From assembly GCA_961205875.1 (NCBI GenBank), contig OY540814.1, positions 12,382,993 to 12,446,992 on the forward strand: a stretch of 64,000 nt of DNA, given 5' to 3'. Shown piece after piece: positions 10,801 through 22,033 of the stretch. Source of the stretch: Sialis fuliginosa (taxonomy: Eukaryota; Arthropoda; Insecta; Megaloptera; Sialidae). Each line of letters begins with the position of its first letter. Position 1 is the stretch's first letter. The notes under the pieces are model-generated. The model made no database searches. It saw only the letters and a list, made by a program, of their open reading frames with translations, and was not told the origin of the DNA. A program made the position numbers and the translations under genes.

Positions 10801-13007
10801 ACATCGAACAAGCAAACATGAAATCTTGCCATATTAAAATACCAAGTTGATCGGCCAATTCATAAAAGTAATCTGACTCATAAACTCCACCTCCCCAAAC
10901 TCTCAACATATTCATGTTCACGTCCCTACTAGCTATTAGTAATTTTTTTATATAATCGCGGCTAGTTTTTGTTTCATGCCCACCATGTTCCGGTAATATA
11001 TTTGCTGGAATCCAGTTAGATCCTTTCATAAATATAGGGACACCATTTACTTTGAAATAGAAGGATAATCCATGTTTTTCATTATCATCTGAAACAGTTA
11101 TAAAATCATTAATAAAACTCAATTAATGTGAAAAACATTAGCTCTTATATACCGATTCTATTTTGAACTAGTTCAATAGTTCGAAATCCAATATTAATGG
11201 TCCTGTTTGTTGTTTCAAATCCTGAATTAAAAATAACTTCATATTTATATAAATTCTGTTCACCATAACCATTAGGCCACCATTGTTTGATTTGTTTCTA
11301 AAAAAGTTTTTACAAAAAAATTCTATATAAAGATTGTTTTATATAAAAAATACATACATCGCCAATGTGTACAGTAAAATTTAATTTAGTATTTCCTTCT
11401 TCGTCAACACTTGTAGAAATGTCATTATCGTAGGTAAGAATAAAACTCGGAGATATATATAATTTACGAGTAAGAACTCCAGTTATATTTCTACCAAGAG
11501 TACCTTGCAAATAGATTTCAGTATTCAATGTCCATAGTACATCTCTATCTTTTATATGTTTTGGTCGAGTACGCTCTATTGTTTGACCTTCTATATTAAC
11601 ACCAACGTAAGTTATAATACTCGACGAATATGCTAATATTTCTATGCTTTTCCTGAAAAGAATTTGCTATTTTACAAAATTCACTTTTATTAAAGTCAAA
11701 AATATTAACTGTTTTACACAGGGACGAGCCAAATATCCAGCTAAAATCTTGCTTTTTAAAACAAAATTGAAATTTAATGAAAAATAAATTTGTACGAATA
11801 TCCCAAGAAAAAATAAATTTTATCAACGTAGATCAAATTCATCTAAGTAAATTTTACTAGATTCTGGTAAAACTGTAACTTAATTAACTCTCATTAACAC
11901 TGTTAATATAGATATTGTATTTATTTATTTAAATAAGTTAGAATGAAGGTGAGCCATAAGCCATGATATTTAAAGATCCATTAAAAAAAAATTAAAATTA
12001 ATCATATTAAACGTAGGTACTAAAAAAAATAAAGCATGGTAATTAATGTTAAAATTATAAAATAACTGACCATATTCCTACGCTTGGAAACGCAGGACCC
12101 CAGTCCCATGAAAACGAAGCTTGTTGTTTGCGCAAATGATTAACATGACATTCACCTTGATATATATCAGGTACACAAGTAGGCACTACAGCTATACCAC
12201 CACGTTTTTCAGCTTCTTTGTGATAAAAATACGTAGCAGCTAGTATTGGTGATATAAAACTAATAGTTATATTATTTACTCCTATCTAAAATTAATATAT
12301 TATACAAATCTATCTATTATTCAATAATGCTACACACGATAAAAAAATCTGAATAATACCTGTAAATATGATGTTATGTTAAATGAATACTGTAAAAACA
12401 TGTTGTTAGTTATACCCAATATTTTATTATTTATTTTGATTATTGAAACAGTATCTAAGCCGTTTGATAGTAAAATAATGTTTTTAGTATTGCGAAATGA
12501 ATTATCATTAACTAAAAAAATAGGTTAGGTTAGTATTTGTTTGGTTATATTAGTTCATTTTCTTTAAAAGAGAATGTAAACACTTATCGAAGTGTTAAAT
12601 TACCTGTAAATTCTCTAAAATATGTCCAGTTATCCATAGATACCCATCGAGTTAATACATCATTTTTTTCAAAATAGATATCTGATATTATTCCTGCATT
12701 CATCAAATCTGAATAAATACCTCCAGGTACAGTTGCATTAATTTTGATTGCTATAAATATAAATTGTATAAGTTAGTGTGAAAATTTTTATTTAGTTTGA
12801 GGCTTATAAATATATGAATTATTTCTCAATTTATTATTTTTGTAATGTATTATTATTATTAATAATTATTATATATCATATATACTCACTATTATTTTGA
12901 TTATTAACTATCCATTCTCCATTTAAATCGATATTCACAGTTTGTCCGTTATTCATTGATATTAAATATACAAATAAAAAAGTTCCAGGTAACAACAATG
13001 AAGTCAT
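7880..13007 (-). CDS. Manba: Beta-mannosidase, glycoside hydrolase family 2
   Basis: Lysosomal exoglycosidase removing terminal beta-linked mannose from N-glycan fragments. Fifteen exons in reading order: 12890-13007, 12604-12750, 12360-12511, 12071-12285, 11358-11652, 11153-11297, 10776-11088, 9803-9910, 9554-9744, 9208-9485, 8955-9102, 8675-8877, 8439-8567, 8175-8264 and 7880-8119. All phases agree and give 923 residues (mammalian enzymes are near 880). A hydrophobic signal peptide covers about residues 1-20. The sugar-binding domain contains [15 protein letters not shown]. The catalytic barrel has [18 protein letters not shown], the acid/base Glu at about 489 in WAGNNENE, and the nucleophile Glu at about 585 in FSSEYGFQ. 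The exon ending at 8675 could instead end three bases earlier; both keep phase. The intron 9911-10775 holds two repeat elements. No broken exon was found, so the gene looks functional. Confidence 0.95.
9937..10595. mobile_element. Inverted-repeat element flanked by TTAA in a beta-mannosidase intron
   Basis: The ends are inverted copies of AAGGGGCTATTCTACTTCTT (the right copy has one change), each bordered by TTAA. This suggests a short non-autonomous DNA element with TTAA target sites. A second internal inverted pair surrounds the middle (GTACCTCAATTATTAA near 10220 and TTAATAATTGAGGTAC near 10300). No transposase frame is present. It lies inside the intron between the two exons coding for the catalytic barrel. 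Confidence 0.65.
10618..10759. mobile_element. Short nested palindromic MITE
   Basis: Outer inverted repeats of about 24 bases (starting GGTGTCCAAAATTCACC) enclose a perfect 20-base palindrome arm pair at 10685-10704 and 10708-10727 with a 3-base loop. The element lies in the same beta-mannosidase intron as the TTAA element and ends only 16 bases from the exon that stops at 10776. Confidence 0.7.
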
Positions 13008-13634
13008 AATGAAACCCGCTGCCTGCGCATTAACAATCGAATGTTATTGATTGTTAAATAAACAAAATAAAATATTTTATAGGTATTATTCTATACTTAC
13101 TAAAATAATAACTAAGCTTGTTATATACGTACATAAGTATCTATTTAAATAATAAGTTAAGATATAAAATTAATAATAATCGGTGTTGTTGAAAAGATAT
13201 GATTTAAAACAGTGATATCAAACATGTTCCAATTAGTTTTAAAAATAGTATAATGTCCACGTAAGCCACTGCTGTAAACGGAATAACATAACCTTACAAT
13301 TTAAGATAAGCAAACATAATATGAATATTTCAATCAAATTTATTTCACAGTTTTTTTATAAGAAACAACTTTTGATAGTTCAATAACCAAGTAATTTCAA
13401 ATAGAGGTAAAATTGAATCGAAGTACGGTTAATTGTAACTTGTTGACAGTTCGGTGGCTGATTGTAAGTGTGCAGTGGCGTATGAAAGGAAGTTTAATTA
13501 AAATTTTTAACTCTCATTGGAATAGATTTTTCATATCCAATTATTTAAAGTTTGACTTATTCTTATTATTATTTTTACATTTATTTATGTAAATTATTAC
13601 GAATAAAAAATGAATTCTCTAAGATAAAACATAA

Positions 13635-14199
13635 GAGTGACCGCAAAAATGGCTGTTTTTTAGCCTATTTTTTGAACCTCGCTAGCGACCTGGGGAATAA
13701 ATATAAAAATATATTACAGGTAACAAATTACTCGCCATTGAAAACCAATGTGAGCATCGCTTTTCGTTTTTTGAAAATTTAAAAAATTTACCCTATTCAG
13801 GGGTTGAAAAAATTCCAAAAAATTAAAAAATCAAAAATACCACTAATTATAAAATCATTTATTATTGTATTTACCCTTACAAAAGTGTAATCACGTATTT
13901 TTTTTTGATTGATGAGGGTTTATGTGGGTTAAAAACCACCCCAAAGCTCTCCCATGGGGTGAAATCATCCCCGAAATATTTAAAAAAATTATACTATTTT
14001 TCTAAAATTCCATATACAATGGTAAATGATTTTATAATTAGTGGTATTTTCGATTTTTTAATATTTTGGAGGTTTTTTCAATTCCTAAATAGGGGTAATT
14101 TCGTGAAATTTTAAAAAATTGAAAAGCAATGCTCACTTTTATATTTTTTCCCCAGGTCGCTAGCGAGGTCCAAAAAGTAGGCTAACTTTGCGGTCACTC
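13635..14199. mobile_element. 565-bp foldback element with long inverted repeats
   Basis: Both ends begin GAGTGACCGCAAA and share CCTCGCTAGCGACCTGGGG. The inverted arms run for roughly 250 bases each with mismatches and leave a short AT-rich centre. No coding capacity is seen. It lies just upstream of the beta-mannosidase start on the opposite side from its exons. Confidence 0.75.
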
Positions 14200-15652
14200 T
14201 TTATTTTATACGAATATTATTAATTGTTATTATTTGAATGAATACAAACAGATAAAATTTATCAAATATGATTTATTTATTGAATATTAAATAACAAATA
14301 CAACGTTTGTGTTATTGCTTTGTATGGACATTTTATGAATTTTTAGTGCTTATACAAAAATATTTATATAATAGTAAATATAATATGAAATAACAAAAAT
14401 ATAAATAAAATAAAATATATATTAACAATTTGGTAATTATTTAAACAAATATATTTGATTTATTTAATCATGCCACTGACATATTTATAGGTGTACACAA
14501 TAAAAATAAAAACAATATTAAAATAAATACATACAATAATCATATTACATTGTAAAAAATAATTATATAAAATGTAAAAAATACCCATTATAAAATCACG
14601 TTATTTATCTCATAAATTATAAGTAAATTAATATAAAATAATTAAATAAATAATTTATAAATAACAATAAAGAATATTTTATAACTCCATACAAGAATAC
14701 ATTGAAACTGTAACATAAATGAAACAGTTATTAAATAATAGCGATTAAAACATAGCCTCTTTGAACTGGCATTACAAATATAATTATGGTCAATTAATAT
14801 CCTTTACGGACTTTACGGCTAGATCGCTCTTGTTCGGTTCATTAATCTTTATTTAAATCAATGTAAATCGTTAATTACCGAGACTTGGCCGAAGCGACTT
14901 GGCATTCTAAGTAGTATGTAAAACTTCTAAAAGTATATTTAAAAATAATAGGTACAGGACATACAAAATATTGGGTACTTTTTTAAGAGTCCGAAATAAC
15001 AAATTGGAAATCGAAAAAGCAAAATTGAATTGTGTCATCAATAATAATCTACCACAAAAATATTTTGCTTTGATTTTTTTTGCCAGCTATTTCTTCTATT
15101 TTATTTATTAAAAATAGATTTATTTCTAGTTACTTATTCTGCTCATAAAATATTAAATTTAACTAATAATTCAGTGTTTTAAAGAATATCCTCCAGATTA
15201 AATTTTTCCTATGAGGTACTGAAATTTTATATAACATTAAAATTTGTGCATTCTAGAAAGTATTATAGTTTTAATTTAATCTGGAGGATATTTTTTATAA
15301 TACTGAGCCTTGTATCAATTTTTTAAAATAAATAACAAATAATCATCAAGAAAATAGACCACTGAAAATAATATATTTAACATCTTTACTGTATACTTCC
15401 TTCTAATAAATAATAAATACAATTGAATAATATACAAACCAACCATAGAAGATTAACTATAATTTTAAATACTGTGTTTTAACAGTTCTCAATCAGTTGG
15501 ATTGAAGGGAAGAGAATAGGAAATATTTTCCCCAAAAGGTGAGTTAAGAGAACCTACAGACCATTTTTTCGTATTCCACCTGTTCATTTAACTCACAAAG
15601 GGTCAAACAGTATACATAATATACTCTGTATATTTTATATGTATATGTATCT
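14200..15652. other. AT-rich intergenic stretch with one small inverted repeat
   Basis: Very AT-rich sequence without a supported gene. The only clear structure is an inverted repeat at 15181-15296 (arms around ATATCCTCCAGATTAAA and its complement), probably a degraded MITE. Confidence 0.5.
15181..15296. repeat. Small inverted repeat
   Basis: Arms of about 20 bases (AATATCCTCCAGATTAAA and TTTAATCTGGAGGATATT) separated by about 70 bases. The form fits a short MITE; no target duplication is obvious. Confidence 0.6.
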
Positions 15653-15658
15653 TTTATT
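15653..15658 (-). terminator. Poly(A) signal of the large C-x12-C repeat protein gene
   Basis: An AATAAA on the - strand lies about 27 bases past the stop codon of the long open frame, supporting that frame as a complete single-exon gene ending here. Confidence 0.55.
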
Positions 15659-15683
15659 CAACTAACAACGAACTGTTGAAAAT

Positions 15684-18600
15684 TTAAAAACCATTATTCT
15701 TATAGAGTGTTTCATCACATTCTGATGTTTGAGTAGTATCGATATTAACGGGATTATTATCTATAATATGATATTCATCAGTTTGGCGTATTCTAAAGCA
15801 ATATTTATGTATTGGATGGAATTCATATCTCAATGGACATATTCCCAAAGTAGGATTAATTGAAGGGATTATTATATATTTAGACGGGTTGAAAGGGAAA
15901 TTATTAAATATATTAACTTTAGTAGGGGGAACTACGAAACAACGTTTTGTGAATGGGTTATATTGGTAATTTAGTGGACATATTCCCAAATAAGGATTGA
16001 TTGGAGATACTTCTTCAGTATTAGTTGGATTATAATCTATGCTGGATAAATCAAGTTCACTTGAAGGACTATTCATTTGGTCTTCTTCAATTTCATTTGA
16101 AGGATAATTTGGGAACTGATTTATACCAGACGACGGATATTTTATCATAGCAATATTATTATTATTCTCTGGAATTTGTACACAATTTTTAGTTAAAGTG
16201 TTATATTGATAATTTGATGGACATTTGTCGGGCAAATGATTAAAGAAATTGTCTATACTTGGGAAGTCAACGTTTTCAACTTCAGGTGAAGGAAAACGAT
16301 TAAAACCAGAAAATATTTTTTGTATCTTATTAAATATATTATTATTATCCTTGCTGTATTTGATTTTAGTTGGAAGATTAGGATAATTATTTATTTCAAA
16401 TTTATTTGAAGGAAAATTATTATTTGCAGACCAAAATTGATTTACTTTATTAAAAATTTTGATGCAATTCTTTGTTAACGGATTAAATTGATAATTCGAT
16501 GGACATTCTTCCATTGGTTTAATCGTGATTTCTGATGAAGGATAATATGGATTTCGGTTATAACCAGGAAATAGTTTCTTTATCCAACTAAAAAGATTAA
16601 TTTCAGGATTTTTCATACAATTTTTTGTTAATGGATTAAATAGATAGTTTGGAGGACATGTTCCCATTGAAGGATTTATTGGGAAAATCATATCATCACT
16701 TTGGCTATTTTCTGACTCAGGATAATGTGGATTTCCTGGAATTTTTAAACAATTTTTTGTAAATGGGTTAAATAGATAACCAACTGGACATGTTCCCATT
16801 GAAGGAGTTGAAGGATTTATTGGGAAAACCATGTTATCGCTTGGGCTATTTCCTGATTCGGGATAATGTGGATTTCCAGGAATTTTTATACAATTTTTTG
16901 TGAATGGGTTAAATAGATAACCAACTGGACATTTTCCCATTGAAGGAGTTGAAGGATTTATTGGGAAAACCATGTTATCGCTTGGGCTATTTCCTGATTC
17001 GGGATAATGTGGATTTCCTGGAATTTTTAAACAATTTTTTGTGAATGGGTTAAATAGATAACCAACTGGACATGTTCCCATTGAAGGAGTTGAAGGATTT
17101 ATTGGGAAAACCATGTTATCGCTTGGGCTATTTCCTGATTCGGGATAATGTGGATTTCCAGGAATTTTTATACAATTTTTTGTGAATGGGTTAAATAGAT
17201 AACCAACTGGACATTTTCCCATTGAAGGAGTTGAAGGATTTATTGGGAAAACCATGTTATCGCTTGGGCTATTTCCTGATTCGGGATAATGTGGATTTCC
17301 AGGAATTTTTATACAATTTTTTGTGAATGGGTTAAATAGATAACCAACTGGACATTTTCCCATTGAAGGAGTTGAAGGATTTATTGGGAAAACCATGTTA
17401 TCGCTTGGGCTATTTCCTGATTCGGGATAATGTGGATTTCCAGGAATTTTTATACAATTTTTTGTGAATGGGTTAAATAGATAACCAACTGGACATTTTC
17501 CCATTGAAGGAGTTGAAGGATTTATTGGGAAAACCATGTTATCGCTTGGGCTATTTCCTGATTCGGGATAATGTGGATTTCCTGGAATTTTTATACAATT
17601 TTTTGTGAAGGGGTTAAATAGATAACCAACTGGACATGTTGCCGTTGAAGATGTTGAAGGATTTATTGGGAAAACCATGTTATCGCTTGGGTTATTTTCT
17701 GACTCGGGATAATGTGGATTTCCTGGAATTTTTAAACAATTTTTTGTGAATGGGTTAAATAGATAACCAACTGGACATGTTCCCATTGAAGGAGTTGAAT
17801 GATTTATTGGGAAAATCATGTTATCGCTTTGGTTCTTTTCTGATTCGGGATAATGTGGATTTCCTGGAATTTTAAAACAATTTTTTGTGAATGGGTTAAA
17901 TAGATAACCAACTGGACATGTTCCCGTTGAAGAAGTTGAAGGATTTATTGGAAAAATCATGTTATCGCTTGGGCTATTTCCCGATTCGGGATAATATGGA
18001 TTTCCTGGAATTTCTATACAATTTTTTGTTATTGGGTTAAATAGATAATTGAGTGGACATGGTTCCATATTATTGTTTTGGCTATTTTTTGAAGAAGGGT
18101 TTTGATTAATACCAAAGAGAACAGTTTGAATTATATTAAATAATTTATCTTTATTATATTTTTTGGTGGGAATTCTGAAGCATTGTCCTGTTGATTTGTC
18201 ATACAAATAATGAGGTTGGCATGTTCCCAAGAAAGCATTAATTGGAGGAATGAAATGGATTTTTTCTACACTCGGTATATCAATAGTTTCAGTTTCACTC
18301 GAAGGGTTTCCATAATCATTCATATTATTTTTTTCGACTTCATCAGAAGGATAGTCAACATAATAAAGGGAGGGTGGGGTAGGTGGATTCACGGTAGTAG
18401 TAATCGGGCGATTATTATAATTATAATTATAAGGAAAATAACTACTGTCTATTTCACTTGGGGGCTTGTCTTGCCCTTTAACTTCATTTGAAGAAAAAAA
18501 TGGTTGGCGATTGAAATCAGGTAACAAATTTTGTATACTACTTAGTAATTTATATTTAAAATTTTGAACATTCGGGTATCTCAAACATTGCATTTTTAAG

Positions 18601-20789
18601 GGATGATAATAATAATTAGATGGACATATTCTAAATGAAGAATCACTCGAAGGTTTGACATAGAGGTTGTTATCTAAATCAGTATTTTCTGTGCCAATTG
18701 AAGGATTGTTATTCATATTGTCTTCATTTGAAGAATAATCTGGAAACTGGTGTTTACCAGTTTTTATAATAGTTATTCTATTGAACCCATTATTTTGTTG
18801 AATTTCCAAACAACCTTTAATTAATGGATTATATTGAGAATTTGGAGGACACTTTTCTATTGACGGATTAATAGGAAAAACTATATTGCTAAAAGGGTTA
18901 TCATCTTTAACAGGATATTCACCGCCAGTTGGCATATTTTCAAAATATTCATCAGTTTGGCGTATTCTAAAGCAATATTTATGTATTGGATGGAATTCAT
19001 ATCTCAATGGACATATTCCTAAAGTAGGATTAATTGAAGGGATTATTATATATTTAGACGGGTTGAAAGGGAAATTATTAAATATATTAACTTTAGTAGG
19101 GGGAACTACGAAACAACGTTTTGTGAATGGGTTATATTGGTAATTTAGTGGACATATTCCCAAATAAGGATTAATTGGAGATACTTCTTCAGTATTAGTT
19201 GGATTATAATCTATGCTGGATAAATCAAGTTCACTTGAAGGATATTGTGATTGAAGATTATCATAATTATTCATGTTATCTACTCCCACTTCTAGGGAAA
19301 GATAATCTCTATTTTTGTTAGGCAACGCACTAGTCTGATTAATTGGGACACATATAGAGGTTTTTTCAATATTAATAGCGCCTTTTCCACACACAGGTGG
19401 ATCAAACTTCTTATAGCGTGAGGGTTTAGTTGGACTTGGCTCGTCAACAATGGTCGGTTTTGGATATGGATCAATATTTTTTTCAGGCAACACAGTAGGC
19501 TGTTGGGTCATGATACATCGATGGGTTTTGAAATCATAAATAGCATTAGGTCCACACAAAGGTGGATCTACCCACTTATAGGGTGTAATCTGACTTGACT
19601 CGTCAAAAATGATCGGTTTTGGATACGCGTAACGTGAAAAATCGATAATCTTGTTTTTATTTTTCGAACAGTTATTTTTCAGTGGTCTATAACTAATATT
19701 ATTTGAAGGGTTATTAAATTTTAAATTCATAGATTTAACACACTGTTTTAATATTGGATCAAACAAATATAGAGGTGGACAAATTCTTAAAAGTTCTGTT
19801 TGATATGGATTTTTTTGCATTAAGTCACATTGTTTAGTTATCGAATTATAGTAATACGGTGGGTAGCAAATTCTTGATGGATTATGTTGTACAAAATTAG
19901 AAGGAATATTATCCGTTATGGAATTCATCAATTTCATACATTGTTTAGTTACCGGGTTGTACATATCTGGAGGATTACACTGTATTAAAGGATTTAATGG
20001 GGGTTGGTTATCATCGATATAAGAAATATCTGGAGTGTTATAATCTTGGTATTGGTCATTATTAAAGTTTGATTGAGGATATGTTTGAAATATAGGAACA
20101 TTCGGAAGAGGATTTATTTTGATTTGTTCAGTCATAACACATTGTTTAATAGTCGGGTCGTAGAAAAATGGTGGATGACACGTACCAGGAAATTGCGCAA
20201 TATGAAACTCATTGTTGGTTATATGGAATTCGTTTGAATTTTCTTCGTTAGATGATTTATATTTAACACACTGTTTTGTTAATGAGTCATAGTATTCATC
20301 TTTGGAACATGAACTAATAAAATTACCTGGGTATATTGTGTTGATATCAGGAGAAAATTGATCTTCGTCTTCATTCGCTTTTCTAACACACTTTTTAAAC
20401 ATCAAATCGTATGTAAAATTAGGCGGGCACATATCTTCAAATGATAGCTGATCCGGAGCATCTTGATTGTCGTTCGGTTGAAATGTTATAATTGGTCCTG
20501 GATTTCGATAACAGTTTTTTAGTATAGGATCGTACGAATAATTCGGTGGACACCTGACAATTTTTTGAATGCAGTATTTCAAGATCGGATGATAGAAATA
20601 GTTCGGTGGACATCTCATAAATGGATTGTGTTCATTATTTTGCTGATCCATATAATCTGGTTTCGGATATGTATTGAACTGATATTGATTGTGAGTACAT
20701 TTGTTTGCGTCATTGCTTTCGAATTCCACCGATATTGTTCTATGAATGCCAACAATCAAAAACACTATGATTGATAGACGTAAACACAT
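15684..20789 (-). CDS. Giant secreted protein with about 30 C-x12-C modules, unidentified
   Basis: An uninterrupted 1,701-codon frame starting at ATG 20789 with a clear signal peptide (MCLRLSIIVFLIVGIHRTIS, then acidic and Asn-rich). The mature chain repeats a module of the form C-P-x2-Y-x-[FY]-[ND]-P-x2-K-x-C. I count 30 modules with exactly 12 residues between the two cysteines, joined by linkers rich in Asn, Pro, Ser and Tyr. Modules in the N-terminal third are divergent. Residues about 929-1351 are nine nearly identical 47-residue units, followed by a shorter tenth. No membrane segment or catalytic motif is seen. A TATA box lies upstream and AATAAA follows the stop. The paired cysteines in each module suggest local disulfide loops or cross-linking in an extracellular structural material such as cuticle, egg coating, silk or salivary secretion. 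That role is inference. I do not recognise the family. Confidence 0.85.
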   Translation of the reverse strand: MCLRLSIIVFLIVGIHRTISVEFESNDANKCTHNQYQFNTYPKPDYMDQQNNEHNPFMRCPPNYFYHPILKYCIQKIVRCPPNYSYDPILKNCYRNPGPIITFQPNDNQDAPDQLSFEDMCPPNFTYDLMFKKCVRKANEDEDQFSPDINTIYPGNFISSCSKDEYYDSLTKQCVKYKSSNEENSNEFHITNNEFHIAQFPGTCHPPFFYDPTIKQCVMTEQIKINPLPNVPIFQTYPQSNFNNDQYQDYNTPDISYIDDNQPPLNPLIQCNPPDMYNPVTKQCMKLMNSITDNIPSNFVQHNPSRICYPPYYYNSITKQCDLMQKNPYQTELLRICPPLYLFDPILKQCVKSMNLKFNNPSNNISYRPLKNNCSKNKNKIIDFSRYAYPKPIIFDESSQITPYKWVDPPLCGPNAIYDFKTHRCIMTQQPTVLPEKNIDPYPKPTIVDEPSPTKPSRYKKFDPPVCGKGAINIEKTSICVPINQTSALPNKNRDYLSLEVGVDNMNNYDNLQSQYPSSELDLSSIDYNPTNTEEVSPINPYLGICPLNYQYNPFTKRCFVVPPTKVNIFNNFPFNPSKYIIIPSINPTLGICPLRYEFHPIHKYCFRIRQTDEYFENMPTGGEYPVKDDNPFSNIVFPINPSIEKCPPNSQYNPLIKGCLEIQQNNGFNRITIIKTGKHQFPDYSSNEDNMNNNPSIGTENTDLDNNLYVKPSSDSSFRICPSNYYYHPLKMQCLRYPNVQNFKYKLLSSIQNLLPDFNRQPFFSSNEVKGQDKPPSEIDSSYFPYNYNYNNRPITTTVNPPTPPSLYYVDYPSDEVEKNNMNDYGNPSSETETIDIPSVEKIHFIPPINAFLGTCQPHYLYDKSTGQCFRIPTKKYNKDKLFNIIQTVLFGINQNPSSKNSQNNNMEPCPLNYLFNPITKNCIEIPGNPYYPESGNSPSDNMIFPINPSTSSTGTCPVGYLFNPFTKNCFKIPGNPHYPESEKNQSDNMIFPINHSTPSMGTCPVGYLFNPFTKNCLKIPGNPHYPESENNPSDNMVFPINPSTSSTATCPVGYLFNPFTKNCIKIPGNPHYPESGNSPSDNMVFPINPSTPSMGKCPVGYLFNPFTKNCIKIPGNPHYPESGNSPSDNMVFPINPSTPSMGKCPVGYLFNPFTKNCIKIPGNPHYPESGNSPSDNMVFPINPSTPSMGKCPVGYLFNPFTKNCIKIPGNPHYPESGNSPSDNMVFPINPSTPSMGTCPVGYLFNPFTKNCLKIPGNPHYPESGNSPSDNMVFPINPSTPSMGKCPVGYLFNPFTKNCIKIPGNPHYPESGNSPSDNMVFPINPSTPSMGTCPVGYLFNPFTKNCLKIPGNPHYPESENSQSDDMIFPINPSMGTCPPNYLFNPLTKNCMKNPEINLFSWIKKLFPGYNRNPYYPSSEITIKPMEECPSNYQFNPLTKNCIKIFNKVNQFWSANNNFPSNKFEINNYPNLPTKIKYSKDNNNIFNKIQKIFSGFNRFPSPEVENVDFPSIDNFFNHLPDKCPSNYQYNTLTKNCVQIPENNNNIAMIKYPSSGINQFPNYPSNEIEEDQMNSPSSELDLSSIDYNPTNTEEVSPINPYLGICPLNYQYNPFTKRCFVVPPTKVNIFNNFPFNPSKYIIIPSINPTLGICPLRYEFHPIHKYCFRIRQTDEYHIIDNNPVNIDTTQTSECDETLYKNNGF
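15771..16068 (-). repeat. 298-bp duplicated block, C-terminal copy
   Basis: Almost identical, without gaps, to 18945-19242 (offset 3,174 bases); I see only two differing bases. It encodes two C-x12-C modules (CPLNYQYNPFTKRC and CPLRYEFHPIHKYC) and ends in FRIRQTDEY. The coding identity of this far-apart pair implies recent copying or gene conversion within the gene. Confidence 0.9.
16737..18005 (-). repeat. Nine-unit 141-bp coding tandem array
   Basis: Nine in-frame units of 47 codons, each beginning GNPHYPES and containing CPVGYLFNPFTKNC. Units 4-6 are identical in protein. Units 7 to 9 alternate between MGTC/CLKIP and MGKC/CIKIP, showing a two-unit duplication step. A 44-codon degenerate unit follows (SENSQSDDMIF). 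The array is expected to vary in copy number and to be at risk of collapse in assembly. Confidence 0.93.
18945..19242 (-). repeat. 298-bp duplicated block, internal copy
   Basis: Partner of the block at 15771-16068, encoding residues of about 516-614 of the large secreted protein. Flanking modules differ completely on both sides, so the copied segment has sharp edges. Confidence 0.9.
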
Positions 20790-20870
20790 TTTCGAGACTT
20801 GTGTATTCTTCTTTTACTTATTTGTAATAATTATCAACTTTCAGATCCATTAATTCATAATAATATATTA

Positions 20871-20878
20871 TTTATATA
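20871..20878 (-). promoter_or_regulatory. Candidate TATA box of the large secreted protein gene
   Basis: TATATAAA on the - strand, about 82 bases before the ATG, predicting a start of transcription near 20840 and a leader of about 50 bases. This agrees with an intronless transcription unit. Confidence 0.45.
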
Positions 20879-22033
20879 ACTTTCATCCACAATTGTATTA
20901 AACTTTTAAACAATGAAACAAACTCACTGATAATTCACTTTTTATAATTTGAATTTTCTTCAATTGTTGCGCTATGTTTATGTATCACTGTACGAACGCG
21001 AAAAACAATAGAAGGTTTATTGAAATAAGTGTCATTAATATGTATTTTCTTATAATTAAATTTTAAGGGTGACTTGCGTTTAATCAAGCATAGACCATTT
21101 ACAAAGAGTTCTAATACAATAAAAACTTATTGTCTTGTATATTTACAATGATTGTAGCTTGCGTAATGATTTGCAGATTTAAAACATGTATTTTTTATTG
21201 TCTAGCTTATTTTTATATACATCTACATCTTTCAGTCCTGAACGGCTCTAATCATTCATATCGCTTAGCAAGTAATATATTGTACCAGCGATTCTAAAAC
21301 AGTAACAGCATAAACAAAACAATCAATTTTTGTGCCCACACAGAAGTAACGCAAATAAAATTTTATTTATTGTTATTACCCGTTACATTTTTTCAACAAT
21401 GTTTCTTTGTACATACATATTAGTATATTTATACCTTTCACCTTTTTCACAGTACGTACTAATGAAATTATTTAATGCTTATTTCAAAACCATTAACTGT
21501 ATTAATTTGTTAATTAAGTAATTAAATGATGAATGTACATAATTACAGGGGTTATTTTAGTGAGCAGCTCTAGTTTGTTAGTGCAGCTCTAAAATGTGCA
21601 GTTTTAAAATTTATTTTGCGCAGTACGTAGGATGAACGTGAAGACCAAAAAAGAAAAAGCTCTTACATTATTATAGTGCCTGGCAGAGATTTTTTTATTT
21701 GTTTTACCCCAAATTGTGCAGTTCTATAACATATTTCCGGAAAACTCAGTCACAAATTTCTTACTAATGAAACGTTTGTCCTAGAAAGCTGAGCTTTTGA
21801 ATAATTGTAGTAAAAGGTGGACCCACAATAGACCTAAATTATAAACATTATTTTGGGAACATGAATAATGATGTCGAGTTCAAAAGAAAAGTATCAGTAC
21901 TCACCGCACTTATTTTTTCAAAAATTATTTAACTATACTTATATTAGTACATTTGGAGCCATCTGTTTTCTAATAGATGAAATATTTATATAACTATTAT
22001 AGTGGTTCTTAACTAATTGTAAAATTATGTCCG
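20879..22033. other. Intergenic stretch without a supported gene
   Basis: Mixed AT-rich sequence upstream of the large secreted protein gene. Short open frames on the + strand are hydrophobic and low-complexity, with no start context or similarity I can defend. Confidence 0.45.
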
